DNA of 64,000 nt. Source: Temnothorax longispinosus. Its lineage: Eukaryota > Arthropoda > Insecta > Hymenoptera > Formicidae. The DNA is taken from assembly GCF_030848805.1 (NCBI RefSeq), contig NC_092358.1, positions 23,399,832 to 23,463,831 of the forward strand, read 5' to 3'. How positions within the stretch are numbered: the first letter of the stretch is position 1; every line of letters begins with the position of its first letter. Below, piece after piece: positions 24,269-37,790 of the stretch. The notes below the pieces were generated by a model, which was given only the letters and a program-made list of their open reading frames with translations, was not told the DNA's origin and searched no databases. The position numbers and the translations under genes were made by a program.

Positions 24269-27200
24269 TTATAAAAAACTATCCATTGATATCAGATTAA
24301 TCTTCAAGAGATATTTAAGAGAGAAACGATGTTTGATTTCGCGAGTATTGTTTGGAATGGCCATTTCTTTTGTCCTTACTGATTGTGAGAAGAACTTAAA
24401 TTTATTTTTATAGAAAGTTCAATTAACTTACACAATATTTATACAGAAAAAGATATAAGAAGTATGTAAATTTGGTGGACTAAACACATGTATTACTTCA
24501 ATTTTTTGCCTACTTTTGAAAAGTTCTCGAATACATAATATAACTATATGATAATTATGAAGTTAATATGCAGAAATAAATTAAACGATATGCATATATT
24601 TATGCTTAAACCGTAGAGAATATTATAAAGAAGATTTTTTGACTTTTAGATTCGTTTTTTTTAATTCGATAATATAATTTTTTTTAACTTAAAATGATGT
24701 ATTCTTGTCCTTCTGGGTTGAACAAATTTCGTGCACTGTGTTTCGGAGAAAGATCTTGGGTAGAGAAAATCGGTCGAATACCGGCGAATCTGAATGTGCC
24801 ATACGTCAAAATCAAACGATTCCTATTTATAAATTTAACGGCGCGGTAAGCCAGCGGTGGCTTCGATCGGACACCTGTTCTCATTCAAACAAACGTGAAT
24901 TATTATTTCAAACTGCAACGCTGCCAGTAAACCGCCAGACATCTCCGCCTGCGATTTTGGGAGTAACTTACCATCTTGTATCGTCTTTCAACCTACGACA
25001 AAATCTATACGAATATTAACGAAGAATGCTATAAGATTTTGTAATGCGCGTTCAATTTAATTTACGACTAAAATAAATAATATTTTGCCAAAAATATCAT
25101 TTAATCGTTAAGTTACGCAAAGCCACTTTTATTGTTTAACTCTCTTTTTTTTCATATTCCATAAAACTTTTTATAATATTTTACTTTAAGATTTTCGTAA
25201 TAAATGAATATATTAAGAGCTAAATTCTTGTATACAGAATTTACGAATAAAAATTAAAATACTTAATATATTTACAAATATGTGGAATATATTTCCAAGA
25301 TATAATTTCAAAAAGTTCGAAGATTAAAAATCAAGGTCTATTTATTCTTGTTCTTTTTGAGTTTTGAAATCAAAATGCAACTGGTAAAATGTCTGACTTG
25401 ACCGCCATTAAAAATGCGAGAAGAGAAAACACACAAGCGTGTGTTTGCTCAAGTTCTCTTTCGTTTCGAGCGCATCCCACGTCTTCCACCTCGGCACATA
25501 TAGGTCACTGGGTGCCGGAGAGGACCCTTTGTCACGCGCGCGCATGTGGGCCCCGAAAGATCTCAGGCCTGAGGAAGTCGATGTTTCTTCTTTTACGTTC
25601 TCTTCTTTTTGCTCGCGAGCAGAAGAAACGGGCGGAGGAGGAAGAGGAGGAGGAGGAGGAACCGGAGTGGAAGGTTGAGAGAAGGAGGAGGAGTTGCAAG
25701 GGCATTAGGCCCCCCCGAATACGGAACGATAAAATTCTTACGAAACACCCGCATGTGCAGACAGCGAAAGGGAAAAGCGGTCCTCCTCCTCCGCGATTAA
25801 GCAACTCCGCGACTATAGCTGGAGAATTTGATGTCTCCGGTTAAAAAAACATTTAACCGTCGAAAACACGTGGCATTCGCCATTGATCGTAAATGTCTTT
25901 TTAATATCCTATGTTTCTATTTCTTGCTAAAGTGTCATTCCTTCGAAGATGTAAATTCTTATATTCAAGTGCTGATTCTTAATTAACTTACAATATTCTG
26001 TAGTTTCCTCTAATTGTATGTTTCACTCTTATTGATTTTGAATTAATGGATGTAAAGCTTAAACGGATTTACAATATCCTGTATTAATATTGAATGTGCT
26101 TGTTCAAATAAATGCGCGAGAAGAGTGAAATAGCGACCGGCCGGAAGTTGCGAATTCTCTCCGAGAGGATTGTCAGCGAGCGAACGCGGTGATGAGCCAT
26201 GTCGCGAGATCTCGACGCGTTTGCGCTTCGGAGAAAATATGTATCTTAATGCTATCTTTAATGATTTATTCACGGAGATAAAACAGCGCTACGAGTGCCG
26301 GCGCGATTGAGAGGAATGTAGTGAATTGAGGTCGAAGCGAAGTGGAAGACGCGAGATGCGCGAGATGTAAGAGTGTCAGCATCTTCGAGAGCTCGAAGAT
26401 GCTGAGGAGCGACACGTATGTAAGCATTAATTGAATCGCGTTACGTAATTCAACGAGAGATTTCGAAAAAATACGTTTCCTAACAAAAAGATCATAGTTA
26501 TTCCTTTTTTTCGGTTGTAGAAAATTTTCTACAATCCGGGGCATAATCGAGCGAGACACATCCTTTAAAATACTTTTTACTGTAAGTAACAGAGCTTGAC
26601 TTGTCAAGAGAGTTGAACGCGATATGGAATAAAATTTCGAGACAACATGTAAGATCGATACGTACAGAGCAATACTCGACGGATATACAAATTGGATTTA
26701 AATTTATTCATGATCAATACCTATACTCTGTACGAAGTCGCTGATTCATTACCACTATCTGATAGGGTAACGTTAATCGATGATTTATAAGATACGAAAG
26801 ACCGTGAAAGTGACAGAGCGACGAGTTGTTGTTAAATATGAAAGTTGATAGTAATTGAAATAAATTTCTCGAGTTGGAACGCAACTGTATGTATGCAAAA
26901 TATCTTCGTAATTATGACAGTAAAACGAGGTATAAAAAAACTTTCCTTTTATTAATATCTATTTATAATTTATACTTATTATATTTATATCTATTTATAT
27001 ACATGTATTTTAGCACGCGCGATTTTATAATATAATATATAATTATAGCTATCTACATATTATATAACGTTGACATTTAAAGTTAATTTATTTAGAGATA
27101 TTTTAAATTCTTTATTTTGCATGGAATGATCTAAATTTGCTGGTAAAGACGCTACGATTTTTCTACGCATTTCCGGCGTTACGTAATCCTGTCATCAGTA

Positions 27201-28083
27201 GTCCGCGCTCGTAAAAATATTGAAGTATAATGAATACCCGGTGTATCCGGTGCGTAAAAAAATGTGCGAGAAAATTCGTCGTGGGTGGGCCACAAGCAAG
27301 CAAGCCGGTGAGCAAGAACTAAAAGGTTGTCAATCCCTGTCAAGAGTAATTTTGATAGACGCGTCCACCGGAGATCGGCCAAACGCAACCAGACAGATAA
27401 TCAGTCAATTTTTCAACGCCTAATCGCGGCTGAAAACGCGGCGTCGAAAGAGAAACGGCGTAAAGAAATTCTTGAATTTGATCGAGAAAAAAATAAAATG
27501 TAGTTTGTCGATAAGACATTCTGATTTTTCTGTGCAATTTGAAAAGCATGTGTTACGTAATCCTTATGAATGATTTGCGCACAAGATATTGAAGTATAAT
27601 AAAGACTCGGAACATTAGACGTGCAGTTTTCCGCCCGGCTACTTTACATGCTCGACCACGCTTACTAAATACGAAGTATAATAAATATTCATATTTATTA
27701 TACTCTTATAATTCATAAATATTTAAATCACTCATATAATTCACAATTTATGATTTTCATATAAATTATTATGATTCGTATGTATAATATTATGTTGTGA
27801 ATATTTATAATTTAATTTAAAAGCTACGCTTCTGATAAAAAAAAGGGAAACCTAATAGGAGTGAAACGCTTATATCCAGTTTCGTGTTCTTATATACTTT
27901 TGTCTGAACATGAAAAAATTAATTATTTGGTATTTGACGCATTAACTTTTTACATTGTAACAAACAAGCAAAAAGTGTGTCGAATATGAACAAATATTTT
28001 AATGTATTTAATTATTAATTTAAGATTAACGTTTTAAAAAATGAATTGTAATACCTATTAAACGCAATTGGTGGAATTCTCAC

Positions 28084-28258
28084 CGCTCGACAAGATCGTC
28101 TTCCTGGTCATATCTCGTTATCGGCAATTCAATTGTACAGGTGCTGCCGAGTCGGCTCGGTCCGTAGGCGGGTGCATATACATCGATCATTGATAGATCG
28201 CGAAGGTTGCGATCGCATCGATAAGAATCTGCCGTGATGCGGCTACGGTATTGATGTC
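28084..28258 (-). other. Exon-like segment of unknown gene, antisense in ATF3 intron 1
   Basis: On the minus strand a 175-bp open segment is bounded by an acceptor (TTTTTCCCGTAG at its upstream edge) and a GTGAG donor. Its single open frame, with two spare bases at each end, encodes 57 residues of balanced composition containing SMIDVYAPAYGPSRLGS and TRYDQEDDLVER. It lacks the low-complexity look of neighbouring chance frames. I do not recognise the protein, and no partner exon was found nearby, so it could be chance or one internal exon of a nested antisense gene. Confidence 0.3.
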
Positions 28259-29617
28259 CTACGGGAAAAAGCAAAGATACATATTTATATTTTAGTGTGA
28301 TTTTAGTATTTATATTTAATATTTTTAAAATGTGACAGTTCAATATTTAAGCTATGATATTTATATGAAAGATATTAGGTATCTGGTATATGTTGTGTAT
28401 ATCAAGAAGATCCTATTGTACTACGAAGATACTTTATTATATGTATATACATATATGTAATTCGAGATGTAATTGTGAAGAAGGTAGTTGCGTAATACAA
28501 TTGGAACTTCTTGGATGTGCACATGTATAAGTATATGTATATATACACCTAAATATACTTTATAATATAAAATATTTATAATATAATAAAAATGACACTT
28601 TCAATGCAAAACAAGTATGTGTTGCACATTTATCTATTGGCGCTTTTGTGTCACCGTGATTATGAAATAGTACGTACATGTGACGTGAATATTTCGATAA
28701 AATGCGCGAAATAGACTCACGACTTTCCAGATAATCGGATTATTCATTTTCGCGATAGTGCGCCAAACAAGAGTAACTATTATACGATATATTTCACGCG
28801 ACGCAATAACAGGCGTCAGTCTTTCTCGGGAATTCCGGAGACCGAAGCACACGGAGCAAGCGATAGAGAACGACATCCTCGTTTGCGGTTTTCACAGGAT
28901 AATTTATTTTAAGAGTTCGCACGGGTCTCCATGGATCTCGGCTTAATTATAGGCCACGTTGAAAGGCCCTAAAATTATAGGCTCGCTTTGGTCCTTATGA
29001 ATATACGTGTTTCGTTTTATGTGCAGTTGTTTCAATTCGATCTTCTGCGCTTTATTTCAATCGTAATAAAGACAAGTATGTGCCAATTTGGCACTGCCAA
29101 ATTGCCTTTATTACTATTACATTCTGATTTTTTATTCGTCAAGTTAATATCTGTTTTTCTTTCTTGTGTTTATTTCAATCTCCTTCAATTTTCTTTATTA
29201 CTCCAACCTATCAAAATTGCTACTGAAACTAATTTTAGAATCCAGCATTTTCGAAATGCCTAATTACATGTATACCTCCAGAACGCTTTAAGATTTAATT
29301 AATTTTAATCAAAATTATAAAAATATAATGACTATAAAATTATAAAAATATAAGAAATAATTAATAAGCATAAGGCCGCCGAATGCATACATTTCAAAAT
29401 TCTCAATTTTCAATTCTTTTCAAACTTTAATTTTCTGTAAAATTTTTTCATATTTTTTCGCTGAAGAGTTAATAAAATAAAAGCCAAGAATAAATTTCCT
29501 TTTTATCTTCGAAACATTCAATTAAGCTTAGCACGCTTTCAGGCTTAATTAGTTTCACGCGACGCCCTTTGGTTGGTATGTCCAGGTTAGATAAATGGTG
29601 AGAGCCCAGCGCAAGCC

Positions 29618-32600
29618 ATGTACAATCTGAACGTGAACGTGAATCCCAGCCCGACCGGGGCCGCGGGTCTTCTCGGTGTCACGGCGGCGGCGGCCGAGGT
29701 CACGCCAAGGACACCGGAAATCGTAAATTCGCTGATCGCCATGACCAATCCCTTCGAGGGTTACGGCAGCGGCAACGAGAAGGGCATGCGGGACCGTACG
29801 GACTCGACCAGCAGCGGCGAACCGAGCCCGCCAAGCGTCCAGCACACCTGTAGTCAGCTTATCAAAGAAGGTAAATGAAGAATACATTCTCGACATTCAT
29901 TACATCGTATTAATTGTTACATATATAATGTGTTCTAGTGAGTAAAATTTAATTGCGAAGAATTTCTATAAAATAAACTCGAGAAGTCGACAATAACAAA
30001 GATAACGGACGAAAATCTATTAAATATATCGTGAGATTTTCACAGAATGTTAATTAAAAATTTAATATATTGAAATATTTGTTACTCTTAAAAAGTTAAA
30101 TAAAATAGTATATGTATATACGTATGCATGTAGGATGTGTCGAATATTTTAGATTTACCTTGCATATTTATCAAGAAAATTAAAATTTGACCTAGTACCT
30201 AGCAAAAGTAACATATTTAATTTTTTTTTTCTAAATCTGCTATAAAATAAATATTTACTCTTTTACTCTTGCTATTTATTTTTTTTATGTGTACCTACTT
30301 TTGATAAATGTCGGAGCAAATATTAATTGCTTCATATCTTTTATAAAGCACGCAAACGCGAGAAAAGTCTGAGCTAAAAAATCTAAGCGAGATTTGCTCG
30401 CATTGCACCCACTTTATCCACATTTAACAAATGTCAATGACAATCTGGCTTGTTATTCTGCTCGTTAACATAATGTACTTCTCTTTCCTTTCCTCTTTAA
30501 TCTTTTTGCCTTCACTATGTACACAGCGCAACGCATTAAATAGCAAATCCTGTTTCTTTCAAATTACGGATTACGCAACATACGCACACACGCAATCACA
30601 AAGGAGGATCGTTATCGTAATTGCCTTTGCGGTTTTGTTCGCACCGGTGGCGCTGATCTGTTATCCTAACTGCCAAATTAATTAATTGACATTTTTTTAA
30701 TTGACTTAACATGCAGAATAATGTAGAATACGTGGATGTGTGTAGAGTGAAGCGACACACAATCTATTATCTTTGATAATAGGTTGTGTGCCGCGATCGC
30801 TGACACAAATGATCCTTAATTATTGCGATTTAATCCCTCGAAGGTCACGAGAGTGTCCTTGTACCGCGAGGAAATATTAGCGATCACTGTCATTTTCTAT
30901 GACATTATAATATACGTGCGTTGCAACACATTTTCGAGTCCACTCTCCGGAAGTCTGTAATTTATTGTGGCATTAAGGAACACAGACGAAATAAAGAATT
31001 ATATTCGCGCAATCTATTCGATCTTTTGATTTTATATAATGAATATGATTTTCAAGTTATTTTTACACATTACAGTTAAAGTTCTCTTTATGGTTTCCAA
31101 AAAATGAGTAAAAGAAGAAAATGAATTGATGAAGTAAAAGTCATATAGAAAATCTCAGAAAATGCACTGTTACAAATTTTAGTAATTAAAAAAAAATTAC
31201 AAACCAATTATTTTGACTGTCTTGATAATTTCAGTGCAGTACTTTCGATGATGCTAATAAAAAATCTTGCCATCTTTTAAAGTTAAAATTATATTGGAAC
31301 TGAAATAAAAAATCAGAGTTAATTTAAACAAATTTTTATTTTATATTTTAATGCGAAATAATGAGGAAAGGAACTCCTCCTTTTCATTACAGCGTCTAAT
31401 TATTTTCTGGGTAATTTTAATGGATTCGCATTCTCCGCTTATAGCGAGAATGATGGCTATTTTGGCCTCGGTAATATACCTGGGAGCGAAATTAATCAAT
31501 GGAAATTAATTAAACTCTCCTTTGGACAGGGCTGAAGTTAACGCTGCAGACGAAGAGGCGGGCGAACAGTAGTGGCGACGACAGCAAGAAAAAGACGAAG
31601 AAGGAGGACGGCAGCGGCGCCGACGACGAGGAAGAGGACGAGGCGAGCAACAACAACAACAAAGCTGGTGTAAGTAAATCTTTGCATTTCTTTACTATTC
31701 TCCTTAGAATCAACTTCACGCAGAGTTTTTTTTTCGAAAGCTTCTTGGTAAGAATTGTCACTTTTCATACTCATTCTTAACCCTTTGTACCTTTTGATTA
31801 ATTCTTCAACTTGATTATATAAATGATATTAAGTATCACAAAAGTAAAGAATCATTAGTTAATAGCTTATCTCTTAGGAATCTTTAGAAAATAAATTATT
31901 ATTTGTAATTTTATTTATTGTCGAGGAATGCTATTAATATTAAAACTGCAAAATTTATAGCTTAATAAAATATTTAAAGTATTCAATAAAATAAAATTAA
32001 TTTGGACTACAGAGGGTTAAAATTCCAGATTCTGTAGAAGATAATTTCTTTTTTTTTTTTTAAGGATTTTTATGTAGTTGATGATTTATAAACAATAAAT
32101 GAAATTTTATGATTGCCTTTCTCTGAACTTTATTTCCCAGTCCCTTCCTTTATTAATTCTAATGTGAACATTCAGGGAGGAGTAATAAAGTAAAAGAGAT
32201 GTTACGTTGCATTATAATTTCTAATAGAAAATTAATAGATTATAATTTTGATATAAAATCAGGAGAAATTATACATAAAATTTCAACGACTTGGTCAAAA
32301 ATTACTTGATATCTTTTTACTGCAAAAAGGAATCCCTGAATCTTTTCGGTAGTATTGATTTTCCAGAAAAGTGACAATTCTGCTCACTAAAAACGAAACT
32401 GAAAAATATGCAAGCAAATTAAAAGCATAAGATATAACAAACTCGAATTCGTATAAAAATCTTACGAAGAAAAACAAATTAACCGTCAAATTTTTATTAT
32501 TTTTTAAATTATAGATTACATATTTTACACTCCCGTGTAAAAAGTCTCCAATTATTTTGATTTGATTGAGATAGTATTGTTGGATCTGTTCGTTTTAATT

Positions 32601-34704
32601 GCATTTTTCACACTATACTTCTTTCTTACTTTTTTTCAATTTTTCTTTCTTATTATTTATATAATATATAAATTGATATAAATTGATCATCAAAAGAAAT
32701 GTCACACATCGTTATTTTGAGTGAAAAAATCGAAAAAAATGCAGTTAAAACGAGCAATTTAAGTGGTTGAATGAAACACGCGCGAATACATAGCGACTCG
32801 ATTCCATCTTAGCAATTCTGGCAATAGCTTAGAGACTCGTTCCCAGACCAGACAACGAATCCTTTCGATTCTCCATGTCCTTGGCTGCCGTTGCGACTTA
32901 AACTCGCGTGCGCGAATAAATTAATTCCGACAGGCGCCGTGTGTCCAGCCATTTTGGCAGTTTCGGCATTCGCGAATTTGCATGCCGCACATAGAATCGT
33001 TTGTTTACGGCACGAAATGCAAGCTGCTAAAATTAGCGGACTCTTGAAAGCGCAAAGAAGTAACGCGCTTGCATTTTAATCGCTATACGGATCACGTTTG
33101 TAATCGCGATTTAAAAAAATTATACATTTCTATTCTTTTAATATTTCCATTTCTATTTTCATGTCATGTTTTTGAGTAGATTTCACGCTGCTAACATTGC
33201 TATCCTAAATATATAGGATAATGAATACCGTACGTGCAACTCCGTAATAAAATTTCACAACATATATTTCGTATTTTATTTTTGGAGTAACTCGTAAGTA
33301 TATAACACCGAAATTTATTAATCTGTACAGAACTGTATACATTGTGAACTTTACAAATAAATTTTTTTTATCAAACATTAAATTTATCGTGACTGTTAAG
33401 AAAGGTCAGGATATGTCTAAATGGTTTAAATATAAATAAGATAAAAATGAGTATAATAACATCGTGGCTTAAATATAATTCAGAAGTGCATTATAACATG
33501 TACTCGCATAACTCCTTATCCAAAGATCATGCCGAACTCCATTCGAATCCGTCGTTGATTAACACCTCTATGTCTATCCTCGCTAATTCTTGCTAATGCG
33601 CGTGAAAGTGCAACGAGCTGCAAACCATTAGAATCTTCTCTCAAACGATTTTGCCTATCGTTATTATTCAATAGACAAGCGATGAATGTTTACATAAAAT
33701 ATTTGCGCGATTTTCATCGATCAAAATCACAAAAACCTCAAAATATAGGGACTCAGATACATTTCGCGTCTAGATTTTTTAACGGCGAGATTCGGAGAAC
33801 ACCCAAGAAATTTCCCAACTCTTTTAAGAACTCCTTTTCACATCTCCAGGACATTAAAAGCTTCGCGAATTGTAAGAATATAAACAAATAAAATCTTTTA
33901 ACGATAAAAATAAAGATTTCAGAAATCTTGCTTCTCTAAAAGAAAGTAGCCGGGAACGAGAGTACCCGCCTTCTTGTCTTTTGCAAATTGGAGAAGTCCA
34001 AAACTATTTCCTGTATAAACTCCTTTAAGGCCTCTTTTAAAGCCTTCGACATCTCGAAATTTCCGACATCTCAGGATCTCAACGGGATCTTCAAGGCCTA
34101 CTTTTTACATCTCAAAGCCGGGATTTCAAAAGTTCCAAACCCGAAGAACCGAAATAACCGCAATTTCCTAAAAACAATTGAAGATACCCAAGAAATTTCC
34201 TTATTCTCCCGAAAGGATATGGACATCAGGATAAAAAATGCGGAAATCCTTTGCTCGTTGCAGCTGACGCCGGAGGACGAGGAACGGCGCCGGCGGCGGC
34301 GCGAGCGCAACAAAATTGCGGCGACCAAGTGTCGGCTGAAGAAGCGCGAGAAAACGGTGATTCTCGTGCAGGAATCCGAAATCCTCGAGACCCAAAACCA
34401 CGACCTGAAGTCCCAGATCCAAGAGTTGGAGACACAGAGGCGCAGGCTGGTCGACATGCTGAGCCTCCACGGTCCTACCTGCTTGAAGGGCGTGGACACG
34501 ACGTCGTTTCAGCAGTTCGCCGAGCCCCTTCATCTCCCCAGCTATCAGGACAATTTTGTGCCACAGCAACCCCCGCCGGCCCTAAATCAGCCGCAGAACT
34601 GCGTCACCGAGTATCCGGTGAAGGTCGAGGAGTACGAGACCGATTTCTACCGACAGGGTAGCCCCTTCGTGCCGACAACGTCGGACGCCGGTTGCACGGT
34701 TTAG
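29618..34704 (+). CDS. Atf3: bZIP transcription factor ATF3 (ATF3/JDP2 type), 3 coding exons
   Basis: Coding exons 29618-29870, 31530-31669 and 34264-34704 join in phase (1, then 0) to 277 aa. Exon 1 starts MYNLNVNVNPSPTG after a plausible acceptor at 29542 and is Ser/Thr/Pro-rich. Exon 2 is short, basic then strongly acidic (DDEEEDE followed by NNNN). Exon 3 opens LTPEDEERRRRRRERNKIAA: the basic region at about 139-158 contains the N-x7-R DNA-contact core NKIAATKCR, followed by a heptad zipper ending MLSLHGPTC, closely like vertebrate ATF3/JDP2. The C-terminal tail is proline- and glutamine-rich and ends DAGCTV. ATF3 homodimerises or pairs with Jun/Fos-type bZIPs on CRE/AP-1 sites and acts in stress, immunity and metabolism. 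The symbol follows the fly orthologue. The intervening introns are 1.66 and 2.59 kb. In the genome the zipper exon frame continues open upstream of its acceptor (see finding). Confidence 0.93.
30752..30794. repeat. Short hairpin (19-bp stem, 5-nt loop) in ATF3 intron
   Basis: GCGACACACAATCTATTAT pairs with ATAATAGGTTGTGTGCCGC around a CTTTG loop, allowing two wobble or mismatch positions. It is too short for a typical animal pre-miRNA and may be a small inverted-repeat relic. Confidence 0.5.
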
Positions 34705-34872
34705 CGAAACGGCGAAAATCGTTTTTCTTCGCCATCTCGAGGGAGGGAGGATCGCCGAGAAGCCCGGAGCGCGTGTATAATAATTGAAGGTTCTTGGAGT
34801 ATTAGAGACGGTCTCACCAACATTAATTTAGTTTAGCCAAGATACAGAACTTCAAAAGATATTTAATTGTAA

Positions 34873-34997
34873 GGCCGGTATTCATAGTCACTTCAGATCA
34901 TCTTCAGATACTCCGTAGCTAATGAAACGAGTCGTACAGCATCTAAAGATAAACTTGAGACGATCTTAAATATAAGATCTGACCGTGAATACCGCTC
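34873..34997. mobile_element. PIF/Harbinger-like MITE in ATF3 3' flank
   Basis: A 125-bp element with imperfect terminal inverted repeats (left GGCCGGTATTCATAGTC, right end reading GAGCGGTATTCACGGTC on the minus strand), flanked on both sides by TAA (34870-34872 and 34998-35000). A 3-bp TWA duplication is the PIF/Harbinger signature. It lies about 170 bp after the ATF3 stop, so it probably falls in the 3' UTR. Confidence 0.7.
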
Positions 34998-37639
34998 TAA
35001 AAGATATCTGAGGAACATACTTTCATAAAAAAAAAAAAAAAAAATAAATATATATTTTTTGTTCCACAGATAGATGATAATATTAACGAAGATTGAAAAT
35101 TATATGGTGAATGTTAATTGTTGGTGAAAGTGACTCTCTTCGCGAATTCAATTTTAATGATATTTTGTATAAAATTTCATTGAGAGTTATGAGAAAGTGT
35201 TTGAAAGAAATTTTAATATTTGATATTAATATCTATCAGAGTGTATATTTTATATTACATATTCTATAGTTTGCATGTCAGAATTTTTTATTTCACATTT
35301 TATAAATTCTAGTTATTAATTAAGTAGAATATTATATACACACAAAAGTTTTATTTTTGAGTTATATTTTTCAATGAACAATATACTTTGCTCGTTGAAA
35401 TGGTTGGCGTCAGGATGCCGATAACGGCAGGATTATAAGCATTCCATGTACAAGATATCGGAGAATTGAGAAAGTGATTTCGTTGATTATCTTTAATTCT
35501 TATCTCGTTAATTTTTTTTTATTTAATTCTTAACTTTTTAGTTTTTTAAACGAGCCATCCGAGCTTCTCACCGTTCGTCTTTCCCGATCGTAAGTCCGTA
35601 GCTCGTAAGTCGATTATTATATCGTAAACGCGAACAATGATTTTTATCTTTCGTCTTCCTCTTCATCTGTCGATCTTTCCTCTCCCTTCTTTCTTGTTTC
35701 ACCTTTTCCCTTTTTTTTCTAACGAGCTCTTGTTATACTCGAAAAACGTTCGACGTAGAGAACGCTTGAAGACATTCCTTCGTAATAACCGTACTGTGAC
35801 ATTCTCTTATAAGGCCTTTAATTAATAATATAATCGATATGTAAGATAAAGACGGACTGTCCAGCGATGCTCGCTCCTTTGCAAGAATTATTGTTACAGT
35901 TATTTAGGATATCTGATAAAAATTATTATAACTTGCTATATATCAATAGAACAATTTTTTCCGCGATTAAGAATATTACTAATTTTTTAATTATGTTAAT
36001 TGCACTATTTTTTTAATCTTTTCGAAACTGATTTCAGTTTCGATAATTTTAATTAACTAAAAATAACTCGCTTCTCTATTAGCAACGAGACTTTGAAAGT
36101 CTCTCGGAAAGTCTGCTTCTATATTTTTCAGCGAGTTCGGACTCGAATACAATATCCTCTTTATTTCCTTTTTCATGCTCGTCGCGCCGATGAAAAAACT
36201 AGTGAGACGAGTGAGCATCGCTAAAAGATATTCCGTTGTTAAATAATAAGCGAAAATCGAGACACCGCGTCGAATATTGACGACAATTGGAGAGAATTAT
36301 TTTCAAAGCGCTTTAAACTCACACTTGTCAAAAAAGCATGAAAAACTTTAAAACTCTCGAAATGGGATTTAATATTCGAAAAATTTGTTTGAGATTGGTT
36401 TCGAGGTTCTAGAAAACTTTTATATCAATTCAATAGTAATGCGGGTAACTCCCATTTGAGAAAGGATTTTAAACGTTTTGGAAATAAGTTCTTTAATTTT
36501 GTGAAGCGCGTGTCTCTGATTTGCGAGACAGTGAGAAAGAAAGTACACGCGAGTACCCCGGTGTAGATAAGTCTGCTCTATCATTGATATTGATTATCAA
36601 GGAGTCGATAACATGCGTTCAGAGGATACTTATAATTATATGAGTAACGAGAATGATATTTAATATTATATATGTACGTACGCATATATTTTATACAAAT
36701 GCATATTATATGTTATATATAATATGCGTATATATTATTATATATTATATATATGTATATTTATACATGTAACATATACATATATATAATATACAATGCG
36801 CGAACAATTGCATAAATAAGTGCACGCCATTAACAATTAATGAACACTTAATTACATGACGATTATTAAACATTAGATTCGTTGGAGAACCGAGAATTAC
36901 GTGCCTAACGACATACCTCAATTTAGCTTCGTTTTATTCTCCCTCAGTGCGTTTGCAAATTGAGATTTTATTGCGGTTAAGTTCTTGGATTTAGTTACCA
37001 ATAATCATATGAAAACTTATGCAAATAGATAAAAACAGCACGGAAATGCCAAAGAAAACTGAGAAAGCACGATATAACGTGTTGTTAATTCTAATCATTG
37101 TTACAATACAAGTTTGGCGAGCAAATTCTATATGTTCAAATTCAATTTTTTAGAATTACTTAATACTTTTAAAATAAAAAAATAACAAGTTTTGATTTAA
37201 ATATATTTTTCTTATAATTACAAATATATATCCAGTTTTCGTTTTGAAATAATTTTAAATCGTTTGAAAGATTCATCTTTATTTTATTTTTTAATTTGGC
37301 AAGCGCACTTTGGGCTACGCTTATAAGATGATTTCTCACGTAATCTATGGAAGTTAGTCTGATCGTTAGCGGAATGCGCTGTAATTATTTTAATTAACGA
37401 AGAAAAACGCTTATACAAATCCGCGGACTAAACGACTTTTCCTATTCGGAGTGTGTGTTGCTACAGATTGATAAAATAATTCTTGCTAATAATACGAAAC
37501 CCGAGAAACTTTTCCGCCGCTTCGCGAGCAAAGCAAAGCGGGACAAAGTCTTTCGTGTTTTTCCCTCTCTTTCCCTTCGATAGTATACGGAATTTACGAA
37601 ATCATGTAAAATCCAAGTATGACTTTTAATCTATAAATC

Positions 37640-37643
<4 letters not shown>

Positions 37644-37689
<46 letters not shown>
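37644..37689. repeat. (GA)n microsatellite
   Basis: About 45 bp of uninterrupted GA repeats. Confidence 0.95.
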
Positions 37690-37691
<2 letters not shown>

Positions 37692-37790
37692 TATGGCAGT
37701 CGTGCCAGTATCACACAACAGCGATACGTGAATGGTGCTAGAAATATTACCTTCTTTTTATAGAATTTTTATCAAGTTGCCAGAACAGAG

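Larger units (their letters stand above)
13066..29542 (+). other. Long presumed ATF3 intron 1, mostly non-coding
   Basis: About 16.5 kb without a convincing plus-strand exon. It holds a hAT-like relic near 14.2-14.45 kb, TA microsatellites near 15.66 and 24.23 kb, CT-rich tracts near 23.68 and 24.05 kb, diverged local repeats near 27.2 and 27.55 kb, and one antisense exon-like segment at 28.08-28.26 kb. The 85-aa minus-strand ORF at 22682-22939 is intact but unrecognised. Enhancers are likely in such an intron but none can be shown from sequence alone. Confidence 0.45.

Noticed and set aside
30752..30794. microRNA precursor
   Set aside because: The stem is only about 19 bp with a 5-nt loop, too short for Drosha/Dicer processing of a normal pre-miRNA.
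31510..31774. Minus-strand ORFs across ATF3 exon 2
   Set aside because: Antisense of the Lys/Asp/Glu-rich coding exon, giving serine/leucine runs.
34098..34661. Long ORFs antisense to and out of frame with the ATF3 zipper exon
   Set aside because: Shadows of the GC-rich bZIP coding sequence; the sense frame has the clear DNA-binding motif.
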